A stretch of DNA of 64,000 nucleotides from Cyclobacterium jeungdonense (lineage in GTDB: Bacteria > Bacteroidota > Bacteroidia > Cytophagales > Cyclobacteriaceae): positions 245,014 to 309,013 of the forward strand of contig NZ_WMCD01000007.1 in the NCBI RefSeq assembly GCF_010994275.1. The letters are read 5' to 3'. How positions within the stretch are numbered: position 1 is the stretch's first letter; each line of letters opens with the position of its first letter. Shown piece by piece: positions 56,347-64,000 of the stretch. A program made the translations under genes and the position numbers. The notes under the pieces are model-generated. The model worked only from the letters and a program-made list of their open reading frames with translations, did no database searches and was not told the origin of the DNA.

Positions 56347-58089
56347 ATGACTGTAATTAAGAAAAACACCTTGTACGGGCATCGGTCTAAAGGGACATGC
56401 CTATCCTGTTTTAGTTGTAAGAGTCCGGCGGATACCAGAACAGTGTCTTTGGTTCTTTCATTTATACTCTTGTTCCTTTTCACAGCTGTTACTGCACAGA
56501 ATACCAGAGATAAATCCTACGAGAATAAGATCCGAAAGGCAAATGTTGGCGGTTACATGATTACTCAAAGGGAAAAGGTTGATGAATCATACAATGCAGG
56601 CTACTCCATGTATGCAGCGGCCTGGCCTTTATTAAGGGAGTATTCAGGAAGGAGTTTTCAATCAGGCTTGTTTGGTACCTGGATGCACCCGCAGTATGAC
56701 GGGCCTTTGCCGGTAGAAAAGTTGTATACGGATATTGAAGGAGGTCTTGGCTGGTGGCGCGATACCGAGTTTGCAACAACAACGCCGAAATTTATAATGG
56801 GTGGCGTACAACTTAATTTTGCAGGATGGGCCAACGGTCCCGGGGCTGGTAGAGGAAGGGACTGGAGCGACCCGAAAGGGAAATATGGCGTAGCTCAACT
56901 GAGTCCATGGCTACTGTGGCCTCCGGATGGCCTGAATCTCAAACAAGGCACCAGTGGTGAGTTGTTTGGCAGTGGGTATCTTCCCCTGCCGCTGACTGAG
57001 CCAAAAAAGATCACCGCGGGTGAACCTGTTTCTACTGGAAATCAATGCTGGACCCTTTTTCTTAACACCGGGAATTTTAAGGGGCCCGTGGCATTCTTTA
57101 CGCCTTATTTCTGGAGTCAGGCATCGGTTGAAGATCCAAGGCTGGATGGGCTATTTTTAGATCAACGTCCCTCAGAACCGAATAAACCTTTTCAAATGGA
57201 AACGCAGCACATTCACGCTTATGAAGCCACCGACTCCAATGGTCAGACCTATGCACGTATGGCTCCTACGCAGTATCCTGCTGGTCCTGAAGGTAACTCG
57301 GATCTCTTGCACCGACTAATGGTTTATAAAAAGAAGGCCCTTTGGGACGAAGTCGAAGCCTGGTTTAAAGGGGGAGATTCAGTTGAAGGTAAAATAAATG
57401 TGGAACACGCGACCATGCAGAAGTTTAACAAAGGCGTCAGGTCAAACTGGAAGTTTTATGGAGAGCATATTCCAAAGGACAAACGTGCTTTAGTGAATAT
57501 TACTTCTTACTTGAACGCAAATGTCACTGATTCGGCTACCTTGAGGGTTCGCTGGGAAGGAGACCTGATTACAAAAAGAAAAACAAATAGCCATGACCTG
57601 ATCACACTTCCTGAATACTATAAAATGGAGAAATCCAGCGAGGACGATATGGGACAATGGGTGGCAGTGGCACAGGGTGATGTTCCTGCTGAAACCGGAC
57701 TCCATGAGGTCAGCTTTAACAGGGCTGAAGATGACAGGGCTTCCCTTACGTATAGTACTCCCGAAGAAGAGGAGAGTAGCTGGAAAACCCCGGGCCCTTC
57801 AGCAGGACCTCATAAGGTGAAACTTGGAGATGGCAGTACCCTTACCTATTACTGGTATAGATTTGCCGACCAACCTGCCTTGCTCAATGCCGATTTGAGT
57901 AAAGCAGCACGTGAAGAAATGCAGAGAAGGGTGGAAATGCTGCACAAGCATTGGAAAAAAGACCAGGAATACCTGCCTCCGCCTTTGATAGGAGAGTTAG
58001 CCGATGTTGACCCAGCCTTGATCGTCAGTCCACCGGCGGGTATGGAAGTAGGATATGTGCCAATCGTTACCCGACAGGGACTTGAATAA
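56347..58089 (+). CDS. Uncharacterised secreted protein, paralogue of 4607-6370
   Basis: A 580-residue protein. The first 30 residues are polar with several Cys, then a hydrophobic segment (about 34-50) ends TAVTAQ, a good signal-peptidase site. The true start may therefore be a downstream codon, but none is clearly better. It shares the blocks listed for 4607-6370, including NFKGPVA, the DGST-T-WYRF-DQP run and the C-terminal GMEVGYVP signature, over the whole length. It lies beside a sulfatase/GH106 locus as its paralogue lies beside susCD and a sulfatase. A peptidase and an acetylesterase follow on the same strand, 112 bp and more downstream. No named domain was recognised. Confidence 0.85.
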   Translation: MTVIKKNTLYGHRSKGTCLSCFSCKSPADTRTVSLVLSFILLFLFTAVTAQNTRDKSYENKIRKANVGGYMITQREKVDESYNAGYSMYAAAWPLLREYSGRSFQSGLFGTWMHPQYDGPLPVEKLYTDIEGGLGWWRDTEFATTTPKFIMGGVQLNFAGWANGPGAGRGRDWSDPKGKYGVAQLSPWLLWPPDGLNLKQGTSGELFGSGYLPLPLTEPKKITAGEPVSTGNQCWTLFLNTGNFKGPVAFFTPYFWSQASVEDPRLDGLFLDQRPSEPNKPFQMETQHIHAYEATDSNGQTYARMAPTQYPAGPEGNSDLLHRLMVYKKKALWDEVEAWFKGGDSVEGKINVEHATMQKFNKGVRSNWKFYGEHIPKDKRALVNITSYLNANVTDSATLRVRWEGDLITKRKTNSHDLITLPEYYKMEKSSEDDMGQWVAVAQGDVPAETGLHEVSFNRAEDDRASLTYSTPEEEESSWKTPGPSAGPHKVKLGDGSTLTYYWYRFADQPALLNADLSKAAREEMQRRVEMLHKHWKKDQEYLPPPLIGELADVDPALIVSPPAGMEVGYVPIVTRQGLE

Positions 58090-58201
58090 TCTGGCTATCA
58101 GGGCTCGATGATTTGAATGGATTACTGGCAAAAATGTAAGGGAGAATTCATGTAACAGGCATATTGAATAAGCTTTAGAGGAAAATATATAGTTAAATGA
58201 A

Positions 58202-60415
58202 ATGATAAAAAACCCATTATTACTTGTATTGGTTTTGCTGGTTCAGGCTGCTTTCCTATCGAATATCGGCTGTTGCCAGATTGTTGTCCCTGAACTTACT
58301 AAAGAGAGATTGAAAGAAATTTATGACCAAAATATTTTTTCAGTAAAATCATTTAATGGAAGGTGGCTTCCTGATGGTTCGGGGTACCTACTCCTTGAAA
58401 ACCTACCGGGAGAGAATAAAAAGGCACTGGTAAATTATGATGTACCCGGGGACAAGCGAACAGTACTGATTTCCCCAGAGGATTTTGACAGGTATGGCTA
58501 TACCGGCCCTTTTACCATTGAAGACTATGTTATGTCTTCTGATGGTGAAAAAATTTTGGTGCAAATGTCCGGTAGGGACACTGAACTCTTTGAACCCGAT
58601 TATTGGATGTTGGACCGGAAAACGGGTGCCAATGAAAAAGTTGTGGCCGGAAGAAATAACCGTATTTCTCCGGATGGTACGCAAATTCTCTACACTGAAC
58701 AGGGAGATCTTTATGTGTATAACCTGATTACTAAAAATACTACCAGAATTACGTTTGATGCCAATTCGGAAACGGTTACCAACGGCAGGGCTGTTTGGAG
58801 TCCTGATGGTACGCATATCGCATTTGTTCAATCCGATGTGAAAGAGGTGAGAAAAAGAACTTCCTTGGTTCCGGGTGATCCTTCTTATCCGGAAATAAAA
58901 GAGCAGCGATTTGCCCGGGTCGGGGGAGACATTGCTGTATTGCGTGTGGGTGTTGTGGACACATCCGGAAAAGAGACCCGGTGGTTGCCAATACCAATCC
59001 CGAAAGAAGGATATTATGTTGGAGAGGTAAGCTGGGCAGGAAATTCGGAGGAGGTACTTGTGGAAAAGAGAAGCCGATTCAGGGACCAAAGACAATTTTT
59101 GATCGCCAACATTGATAATGGAAGTATAAGTACTATTTACGAGGAATCTGATCCGGCATGGGTAGTTGCAAGTTATGGAACAAACGGAGGAGTGGATTGG
59201 ATTAGTGATACCCGTAATTTTATTGTCCTGACTGAAAAGGATGGCTGGAGACACGCCTATTTGATGTCTTCTGAAGGAAAGAAAGAGATATTATTGACAC
59301 CGGGAGATTATGATATCATCGGAAGGGCAGGTATGGATGAGGATAAAGGATGGTTTTATTATTATGCCTCCCCTGACAATGGTACCCAAAAGTATTTATA
59401 CAGGGTTGGGATTGACGGAAAAGGAAAAGCAGAACGGGTAACCCCAATAGATCAGCCGGGGACGCACAATTATACGATCTCTCCTGAAGGGAACTGGGCA
59501 TTTCACACTTTTTCTTCGGCAAATACTCCTCCTGTAACTGAACTTGTCAGTCTTCCGGAGCATAAAGTGGAACGTGTACTTGAAGGTAACATTGAGCTCC
59601 ATGAAAAAGTCAAATTGCTGGATCCTCAGCCAAAAGAATTCTTCCGCTTTGATATAGGCAATGGGGTGGTTATGGATGCCTGGATGATCAAGCCTGTCGA
59701 TTTTGATTCGACTGCCAAATACCCTGTTTTTGTGTATGTTTATGGCGAACCTCACGGGCAAACCGTAATGGATTCCTGGGGCCATGCCATGACTGAATAT
59801 CACCGTGTTATCGCCGATCTGGGATATTTGGTAGTGTCATTTGACAACCGGGGAACCCCATCCCCAAAGGGAGCAGCATGGCGCAGGGCAGTAGCAGGAA
59901 GTTTAGGTCCCCTGTCAAGCGATGAACAGGCAGCAGCATTACAGGAATTAGCGCGGACCAGGCCCTATGTTGACCTTAGCCGGGTAGGGATCTGGGGATG
60001 GAGCGGCGGCGGGTCAAATACCCTAAATGCCATGTTTCGTAAACCGAACGTATATGATGTGGGAATCGCTGTTGCACCTAAGCCACAACCGCACCTTTAC
60101 AACGCCTGGTTTCAGGAGATCTACATGGACACACCTGAGGTGAATCCTGAAGGATACCGCAAATCGGCACCAATAAACTTCGCAGAAGGATTAAAGGGGA
60201 ATCTTTTGATCATTCACGGAACAGGTGAAACCAACACCCACCTTGAAATTACCGAGGGGCTGGTGGATCGCCTGATCGAATTGGGTAAGCCATTTGACTA
60301 TATGGCCTATCCCAACCGAAATCATGGTCTGAGCGAGGGTAAAGGCACTTCACTGCATTTGAGGCTTTATATGGTGAGGTATTTGCTTAACCATTTACCT
60401 GCAGGGCCCCGGTAA
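58202..60415 (+). CDS. S9-family prolyl oligopeptidase/dipeptidyl-peptidase-like protein with Glu in the acid position
   Basis: A 737-residue exported protein (signal about 1-25). The N-terminal part is a beta-propeller with TolB-like repeats (AVWSPDGTHIAFVQSD, RISPDGTQILY). The C-terminal part is an alpha/beta hydrolase: GWSGGG with Ser601, and His708 in YPNRNHG. The acid position, normally the first Asp of the DDNVH-type motif, is Glu676 in HGTGETNTH. The nucleophile elbow GWSGGG also differs from the common GWSYGG. It should cut after Pro or Ala near peptide N-termini, in the periplasm. RBS AGAGGA lies ahead of the start. It is in line with the 56347 gene and the acetylesterase. Confidence 0.9.
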   Translation: MIKNPLLLVLVLLVQAAFLSNIGCCQIVVPELTKERLKEIYDQNIFSVKSFNGRWLPDGSGYLLLENLPGENKKALVNYDVPGDKRTVLISPEDFDRYGYTGPFTIEDYVMSSDGEKILVQMSGRDTELFEPDYWMLDRKTGANEKVVAGRNNRISPDGTQILYTEQGDLYVYNLITKNTTRITFDANSETVTNGRAVWSPDGTHIAFVQSDVKEVRKRTSLVPGDPSYPEIKEQRFARVGGDIAVLRVGVVDTSGKETRWLPIPIPKEGYYVGEVSWAGNSEEVLVEKRSRFRDQRQFLIANIDNGSISTIYEESDPAWVVASYGTNGGVDWISDTRNFIVLTEKDGWRHAYLMSSEGKKEILLTPGDYDIIGRAGMDEDKGWFYYYASPDNGTQKYLYRVGIDGKGKAERVTPIDQPGTHNYTISPEGNWAFHTFSSANTPPVTELVSLPEHKVERVLEGNIELHEKVKLLDPQPKEFFRFDIGNGVVMDAWMIKPVDFDSTAKYPVFVYVYGEPHGQTVMDSWGHAMTEYHRVIADLGYLVVSFDNRGTPSPKGAAWRRAVAGSLGPLSSDEQAAALQELARTRPYVDLSRVGIWGWSGGGSNTLNAMFRKPNVYDVGIAVAPKPQPHLYNAWFQEIYMDTPEVNPEGYRKSAPINFAEGLKGNLLIIHGTGETNTHLEITEGLVDRLIELGKPFDYMAYPNRNHGLSEGKGTSLHLRLYMVRYLLNHLPAGPR

Positions 60416-60526
60416 ACTTCATTTAGACCAATATGCTGTGTCACAATTTTTAAAAAAGCTGCTTCAGGAATTCAATCTACCAGATAAACATGTCCTAATC
60501 CGGCAACTGAATGTGTTAGCCATCAG

Positions 60527-60555
60527 TTGACAACACAGGTATTTAATTAATTTTA
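60527..60555 (+). promoter_or_regulatory. Candidate promoter of the acetylesterase gene
   Basis: TTG at 60527-60529, 18 nt, then TAATTTTA at 60548-60555 (seven of eight to TAnnTTTG). The start codon is 13 nt downstream. Imperfect and by itself weak evidence. Confidence 0.35.
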
Positions 60556-60567
60556 CCCCTGAAAATA

Positions 60568-61542
60568 ATGGAAAAAAAATCGGTAAATACTCCAGGAATT
60601 GGCCTTTTAGGGATCCTAATTACCATCTTGCTATTTACGTCATTTACACCAAAAGGCCCTGCGCCTTTGAAAGTGTTTATTCTTGCAGGACAATCCAATA
60701 TGGTAGGTCATGGGGAGGTTGAAAAGGGAGACCTGGGAAACCTGAACTACCTGGTTGAAAATGATGAGACGGGAGCATACCCGCATCTGGTAGATGAAAA
60801 AGGTGACTGGAAGGTACGGGATGATGTATTTATTTACTTTAACCATCAGGAAAAAATTCATGCGGGTGGATTGACAGTTGGCTACGGAGCGAATGAAAAT
60901 ACAATCGGCCCCGAATTACAATTTGGCCATGTTGTAGGAGATCATTACGATAGCGATGTTCTGATAATAAAAACTGCCTGGGGAGGTAAAAGCCTTGCCG
61001 TTGATTTTTTCCCTTACGGTGACCTAACAGATATAAAACCGCCTCTAGCTGCCGGAGATACCGGATACTTTTATGGTCAGATGATATCAACAGTTAATGA
61101 AGTTCTAGGCCATTTGGAAGATCATGTGCCTTCTTATGAAGGTCAGGGATATGAAATTATGGGCTTTGGCTGGCATCAGGGATGGAATGACCGAATCAAC
61201 CAGGAGGCGAATGACGCCTACCGGGAGAACATGATCCAGTTTATCAAAGATGTACAAAAAGACCTCGGTGTACCCAAACTTCCCTTTGTTATTGCTACAA
61301 CGGGGATGTCAGGCTGGAGTGAAACCCATCCAAGGGCCTTATCCTTGATGGAGGCCCAACTGGCTGTCGCAGATTTCCCGGAATTCATCGGTAATGTCAA
61401 AGTGGTAGAGACAAGAGATTTCTGGCGTGAAGTAGAAGAATCCCCAGCAGATCAGTCCTACCACTGGAACCGAAACGCCGAATCTTATTTTCTGATTGGC
61501 AAATCAATGGGTGAATCAATGATTGATATTCTTGAACCCTAA
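60568..61542 (+). CDS. SASA-family carbohydrate acetylesterase (sialate O-acetylesterase-like)
   Basis: A 324-residue secreted protein with a hydrophobic N-terminus (about 11-27). FILAGQSNMVGHGE carries the SGNH nucleophile Ser in GQSNM. TAWGGKSLA and FGWHQGWND are the second and third family blocks, and NAESYFLIGKSMGESM holds the C-terminal block. PF03629 enzymes remove O-acetyl groups from sugars such as sialic acid or xylan. Its position at the end of the second degradation locus suggests deacetylation of the same glycan. Confidence 0.9.
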   Translation: MEKKSVNTPGIGLLGILITILLFTSFTPKGPAPLKVFILAGQSNMVGHGEVEKGDLGNLNYLVENDETGAYPHLVDEKGDWKVRDDVFIYFNHQEKIHAGGLTVGYGANENTIGPELQFGHVVGDHYDSDVLIIKTAWGGKSLAVDFFPYGDLTDIKPPLAAGDTGYFYGQMISTVNEVLGHLEDHVPSYEGQGYEIMGFGWHQGWNDRINQEANDAYRENMIQFIKDVQKDLGVPKLPFVIATTGMSGWSETHPRALSLMEAQLAVADFPEFIGNVKVVETRDFWREVEESPADQSYHWNRNAESYFLIGKSMGESMIDILEP

Positions 61543-61785
61543 ATCGTGATCAGGATTGAAAATGCAAAAAAGAAGGCGATAGAAAGGTGAAATATGCAAA
61601 TTACACCCAAGTGAGCGTATTTTTTCTCTGTATCAAACTTTTTTTGAATCGTATTTCTTGGTTAAAAGACAAGCAAAAAGGCGCTAGCAAACAACACCTT
61701 TACCATTTGTTTCGTATAAATAGACACCATATTCTTGTTAAAAGCCTTTATTTCAAATTTCTTATCATACCTTTTTATAACTTTC

Positions 61786-62062
61786 GGAGAATGTAGTGTA
61801 GCTCAGCGTTATTACAAAACCATACAGGCTTTTGCCACTAAATAATGGAGAAATGAAATCGATCACTATTGATATTATCAACGAAAAGGCCATCCTCCTT
61901 TTACAGGATTTAGAATTGCTTAAATTGATTCGAATTAGGAAAGAAAAGGCTGGTAAAAAGGATGCTACAGACTGGGGCCGATACAAGGGAGCCATGTCCA
62001 AACAACCTATCGAAAAGGTTGACCAACAACTAAATGAGTTACGCAGCGAATGGGAATAAAAT
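61786..62062 (+). repeat. 277-bp direct duplication, copy 1
   Basis: From GGAGAATGTAGTGTA through the antitoxin gene to the fourth codon of the toxin gene, this block is nearly identical to 63626-63902, with no gaps. The border lies exactly 12 nt into the toxin frame. It contains the functional antitoxin. Confidence 0.95.
61853..62059 (+). CDS. Antitoxin of a VapBC-type pair
   Basis: A 68-residue acidic-basic helical protein. It begins MKSITIDIINEKAILLLQDL and ends in a WGRYKG and QLNELRSEWE block. It overlaps the following PIN-domain gene by 10 bp, the usual antitoxin-toxin arrangement. No clear ribbon-helix-helix or AbrB motif was recognised, so the antitoxin subclass is unknown. ATG at 61853 is preceded by GGAGAA, a fair ribosome-binding site. 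Confidence 0.8.
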   Translation: MKSITIDIINEKAILLLQDLELLKLIRIRKEKAGKKDATDWGRYKGAMSKQPIEKVDQQLNELRSEWE

Positions 62063-62442
62063 ACCTCTGGGATACCAACACAGCGATCTATTACCTTCAG
62101 CAGCAATTCCCGCCTTCTGCTGAAGAATTCATTGACAGCACTTTGTCCGATTCCAACCCTGCTATTTCTGTCATTACCGAAATTGAACTACTCTGTTGGA
62201 AAACTGCCACCGAAAAGGACTTGGAAATTCTTCATGATTTCATCAATGATGCCCTGGTCTTGGAACTGGAAAAGGACGTCAAACTCAAAACGGCTGAAAT
62301 ACGTAAAACTCACAAGATTAAACTCCCGGACGCCATCATTGCCGCCACTGCTTTAGTTCATAACCTAGCCCTGATAACCAGAAACGAGAACGACTTCAAA
62401 AATATCGATGGACTTGAATTGGTCAATCCCCATGAAAAGTAA
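62050..62442 (+). CDS. vapC: VapC-like PIN-domain toxin ribonuclease
   Basis: A 130-residue protein with the PIN acidic residues: Asp8 in LWDTN, Glu in ITEIELL, Asp in PDAIIAATAL and Asp in RNENDF. These bind Mg or Mn for RNA cleavage. VapC toxins cut initiator tRNA or rRNA when the antitoxin is degraded. Its ATG lies 10 bp inside the antitoxin gene, giving tight coupling. Confidence 0.88.
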   Translation: MGIKYLWDTNTAIYYLQQQFPPSAEEFIDSTLSDSNPAISVITEIELLCWKTATEKDLEILHDFINDALVLELEKDVKLKTAEIRKTHKIKLPDAIIAATALVHNLALITRNENDFKNIDGLELVNPHEK

Positions 62443-62630
62443 ACACCCCACCTATCATTTGCAATTGGAAATGGACGGAATTGCCAATAATCCACATCTA
62501 TCAAACAAACCATCTAATCCAGCCAAAATTAATATTGAAGGTAATCAATAATTTGGGACGAGAAATTGGATCATTCGAAAATGAAGCGTGCTCGAGTTCC
62601 CGATAGTTTTTTATTAGGAAAGGCATGTTT

Positions 62631-62659
62631 TTGATTTTTCACTAATTTCCCTATTTTTA
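62631..62659 (+). promoter_or_regulatory. Weak candidate promoter of the Uma2 gene
   Basis: TTG at 62631-62633, 18 nt, then TATTTTTA at 62652-62659. It lies only 4 bp before the start codon, so the transcript would be nearly leaderless. Weak. Confidence 0.25.
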
Positions 62660-62663
62660 AACT

Positions 62664-63272
62664 ATGGATGATCACGATACTCGCAACAAAGTTGAAGAGC
62701 CATTTTCCGAATATGGAAATTATACCTATGCTGACTACCTGACCTGGCGGATAGATGAAATGGTGGAGTTGATTCGCGGTAAGGTATTTAGACAAGCCGC
62801 TGCACCTGGGGTAATCCACCAACGGGTTGCCGGGAATGTGTTTGTGGAGCTCTCTAATCATCTAAGAGGAAAAAAGTGTGAGGTATTCATTGCTCCCTTT
62901 GATGTCAGGCTTACGCTAAAATCAAAAAGAAACGAAGATATCGATACGGTAGTGCAACCGGACATTTGCGTGATTTGTGATGCTCGTAAAATCGACGAGG
63001 CTGGTTGCTTAGGTGCGCCGGATTTGGTAGTCGAAGTCCTATCTCCAGGCAATAACAAGAAGGAGCTGCAACATAAATATGAGGTATATGAAGAATCGGG
63101 TGTCAAGGAATACTGGGTGATACATCCGAATGAATGCACTTTATTGGTGTATACCTTAATCAATGGACGGTATGATGCATCGAAGATTTTTACCCATGGG
63201 GACATGGTGTCTTCAAAAGCTGTTGAGGGATTTGTATTAAATTTGGAGGAGCTGTTTTCTGATTGCTTATGA
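62664..63272 (+). CDS. Uma2-family putative endonuclease
   Basis: A 202-residue protein of the PD-(D/E)xK fold (DUF820/Uma2). The early block YLTWRIDEMVELIRGKV, then VVQPDICVICD and APDLVVEVLSPGN carry the catalytic Asp and Glu, and KKELQHKYEVYEESGVKEYW the Lys and Tyr (core KELQHKYEVYE). The family is abundant in Bacteroidota and cyanobacteria and often lies among mobile DNA; its role is not proven. It follows the toxin gene by 221 bp. Confidence 0.88.
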   Translation: MDDHDTRNKVEEPFSEYGNYTYADYLTWRIDEMVELIRGKVFRQAAAPGVIHQRVAGNVFVELSNHLRGKKCEVFIAPFDVRLTLKSKRNEDIDTVVQPDICVICDARKIDEAGCLGAPDLVVEVLSPGNNKKELQHKYEVYEESGVKEYWVIHPNECTLLVYTLINGRYDASKIFTHGDMVSSKAVEGFVLNLEELFSDCL

Positions 63273-63444
63273 GGAATAGGTGCTAAAAGGGTTTGCGCTG
63301 GATGTGAATGATTACCTGATAAGGCCTGTTTCTTTTGAGCGGTTTAGAAAAACCATCGACAAAAATGTTTACTATCTTTCTGCACAAGTGATTGTTGAAG
63401 AATTTGCTGGCAAACTCGATTCCTTTTTTATCAAAACACCGTAA
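63265..63444 (+). pseudogene. Response-regulator (LytTR type) remnant
   Basis: The frame from 63265 reads AYEE, a TAG at 63277, then VLKGFALDVNDYLIRPVSFE and later FFIKTP before TAA at 63442. This is the end of a receiver domain (the Lys-Pro turn has become Arg-Pro) and the linker before a LytTR DNA-binding domain. The in-frame stop and missing DNA-binding part show it is a remnant. It overlaps the Uma2 stop. Confidence 0.75.
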
Positions 63445-63599
63445 TTGGATGCTGTCATCTGTTTTCGCCGGACTATGGGTAAAATTTTAAGTTAGCTATC
63501 GGCAGGAATACCAAGCAATTGGTTTCTGAGATGTTCTTTAGTAAGCCATTGCAAATGGCATTAAAAGAATTTCTATCTTTAAGGAAGTTAGAAATAGTA

Positions 63600-63621
63600 G
63601 GGTGTAGCCGATTCTACACCC
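63600..63621. repeat. Perfect inverted repeat beside copy 2 of the duplication
   Basis: Arms GGGTGTAG and CTACACCC pair around CCGATT. It ends 4 bp before the duplicated block, so it may mark the insertion point of copy 2. Copy 1 has no such repeat in front. Confidence 0.55.
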
Positions 63622-63625
63622 AGGT

Positions 63626-63902
63626 GGAGAATGTAGTGTAGTTCAGTGTTATTACAAAACTATACAGACTTTTGCCACTAAATAATTGAGAAATGAAATC
63701 GATCACTATTGATATTATCAACGAAAAGGCCATCCTTCTTTTACAGGATTTAGAATTGCTTAAATTGATTCGAATGAGGAAAGAAACGGCTGTTCAAAAG
63801 GATGGTACAGACTGGGGCCGATATAAGGGAGTCATGTCTAAACAACCTATCGGCGAAGTTGACCAACAACTAAATGAGTTACGCAGCGAATGGGAATAAA
63901 AT
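63626..63902 (+). repeat. 277-bp direct duplication, copy 2
   Basis: Colinear with 61786-62062 at a constant offset of 1840 bp. The border is again inside the fourth codon of the toxin frame; after it the sequence differs completely. Confidence 0.95.
63693..63899 (+). CDS. Orphan antitoxin, second copy
   Basis: A 68-residue protein identical to the antitoxin at 61853-62059 except at eight positions (28, 32, 34, 35, 38, 47, 54, 55), all in the C-terminal two thirds. The frame is intact and the upstream 67 bp are also duplicated. Its toxin partner is absent, so it could act as an anti-addiction antitoxin against the first copy's VapC, or titrate it. Confidence 0.75.
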   Translation: MKSITIDIINEKAILLLQDLELLKLIRMRKETAVQKDGTDWGRYKGVMSKQPIGEVDQQLNELRSEWE

Positions 63903-63904
63903 GA
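63890..63904 (+). pseudogene. Toxin start truncated to four codons
   Basis: ATG GGA ATA AAA TGA: the first four codons of the vapC gene as in copy 1, then a stop where the duplication ends. The toxin is therefore not encoded here. Confidence 0.8.
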
Positions 63905-63921
63905 AAAAGCTACGATGAAAT

Positions 63922-63982
63922 CTGACAGTTAGGGATTAAATTTAGGTGTTGAATCTAATCATTAACCCCTAAAAACTGTCAG
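63922..63982. repeat. Long inverted repeat before the last start codon
   Basis: CTGACAGTT (63922) and AACTGTCAG (63974) are perfect 9-bp arms; AGGGATTAA and TTAACCCCT extend the stem with one mismatch and a 3-nt bulge. The repeat ends directly before an ATG at 63983. It could be the end of an insertion sequence, a REP-type hairpin or an RNA element. Confidence 0.6.
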
Positions 63983-64000
63983 ATGAATACAGAGACAAAA
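63983..64000 (+). CDS. First six codons of a gene running off the right edge
   Basis: ATG at 63983 reads MNTETK to the end of the window. The inverted repeat just upstream suggests a transposase of a mobile element, but six residues cannot show it. Confidence 0.3.

Noticed and set aside
58403..59254. Long open frame on the minus strand inside the S9 peptidase gene (283 codons)
   Set aside because: It lies fully within a gene with clear family motifs, has no domain and a shadow-like composition.
61786..63902. Integron-type gene-cassette array
   Set aside because: The repeated block includes coding sequence, and no attC core (inverse core and core sites) or integrase was found.
1..64000. CRISPR array, tRNA or rRNA genes
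   Set aside because: No regularly spaced repeats and no tRNA- or rRNA-like sequence was recognised by eye; a dedicated scan could still find a short RNA.

Overview
The window looks like a chromosomal segment of a member of the Bacteroidota, most likely a marine, polysaccharide-degrading Cytophagales/Cyclobacteriaceae-type bacterium. This rests on a SusC/SusD pair, many sulfatase lipoproteins, TonB-dependent receptors, DUF2911, DUF5996, DUF1622 and DUF5995 proteins, LytTR-type two-component remnants, and a perfect TTG...TAnnTTTG promoter of the Bacteroidota type. No rRNA, tRNA or CRISPR array was seen. Genus-level assignment is inference only.

Layout. About 90-11185 (minus) is a polysaccharide-utilisation-like locus read as susC, susD, an uncharacterised secreted protein, a sulfatase, and a cytochrome c/beta-propeller lipoprotein. 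A terminator hairpin lies after the uncharacterised gene. 11474-16370 holds small-molecule transport genes (EamA, APC, GltS-like) and a DUF1622 protein. 16621-29861 is a mosaic of secreted or periplasmic enzymes (esterase-like lipoprotein, Tat-exported class V aminotransferase, beta-lactamase-like serine hydrolase, a lone sulfatase, NAD-dependent epimerase, PL10-like pectate lyase, Gfo/Idh/MocA oxidoreductase), with several gene-poor gaps, one of which keeps a decayed histidine-kinase fragment. 29997-34593 has a DUF2911 protein and an iron-uptake pair (TonB-dependent siderophore receptor plus PepSY membrane protein) behind a Fur-like palindrome. 36100-41778 is a DabAB inorganic-carbon uptake operon: promoter, small membrane protein, dabA, dabB, a decayed SulP transporter, terminator.

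41826-55443 (minus) is a second degradation locus: GH106 rhamnosidase, four intact sulfatases, one truncated sulfatase, a DUF1080 protein and a propeller-azurin fusion. It is followed on the plus strand by a second member of the uncharacterised family, an S9 peptidase and a SASA-type acetylesterase. Together these suggest stepwise desulfation, deacetylation and rhamnose removal from a sulfated, rhamnose-containing glycan; the substrate is inferred. The right end (61786-64000) is accessory DNA: a VapBC-type toxin-antitoxin pair, a Uma2 nuclease, a response-regulator remnant, a 277-bp direct duplication carrying a second, toxinless antitoxin, and the first codons of another gene behind a long inverted repeat.

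The best candidates for something undescribed are the paired uncharacterised secreted family (4607-6370 and 56347-58089), the small membrane protein that begins the DabAB operon, and the duplicated orphan antitoxin.
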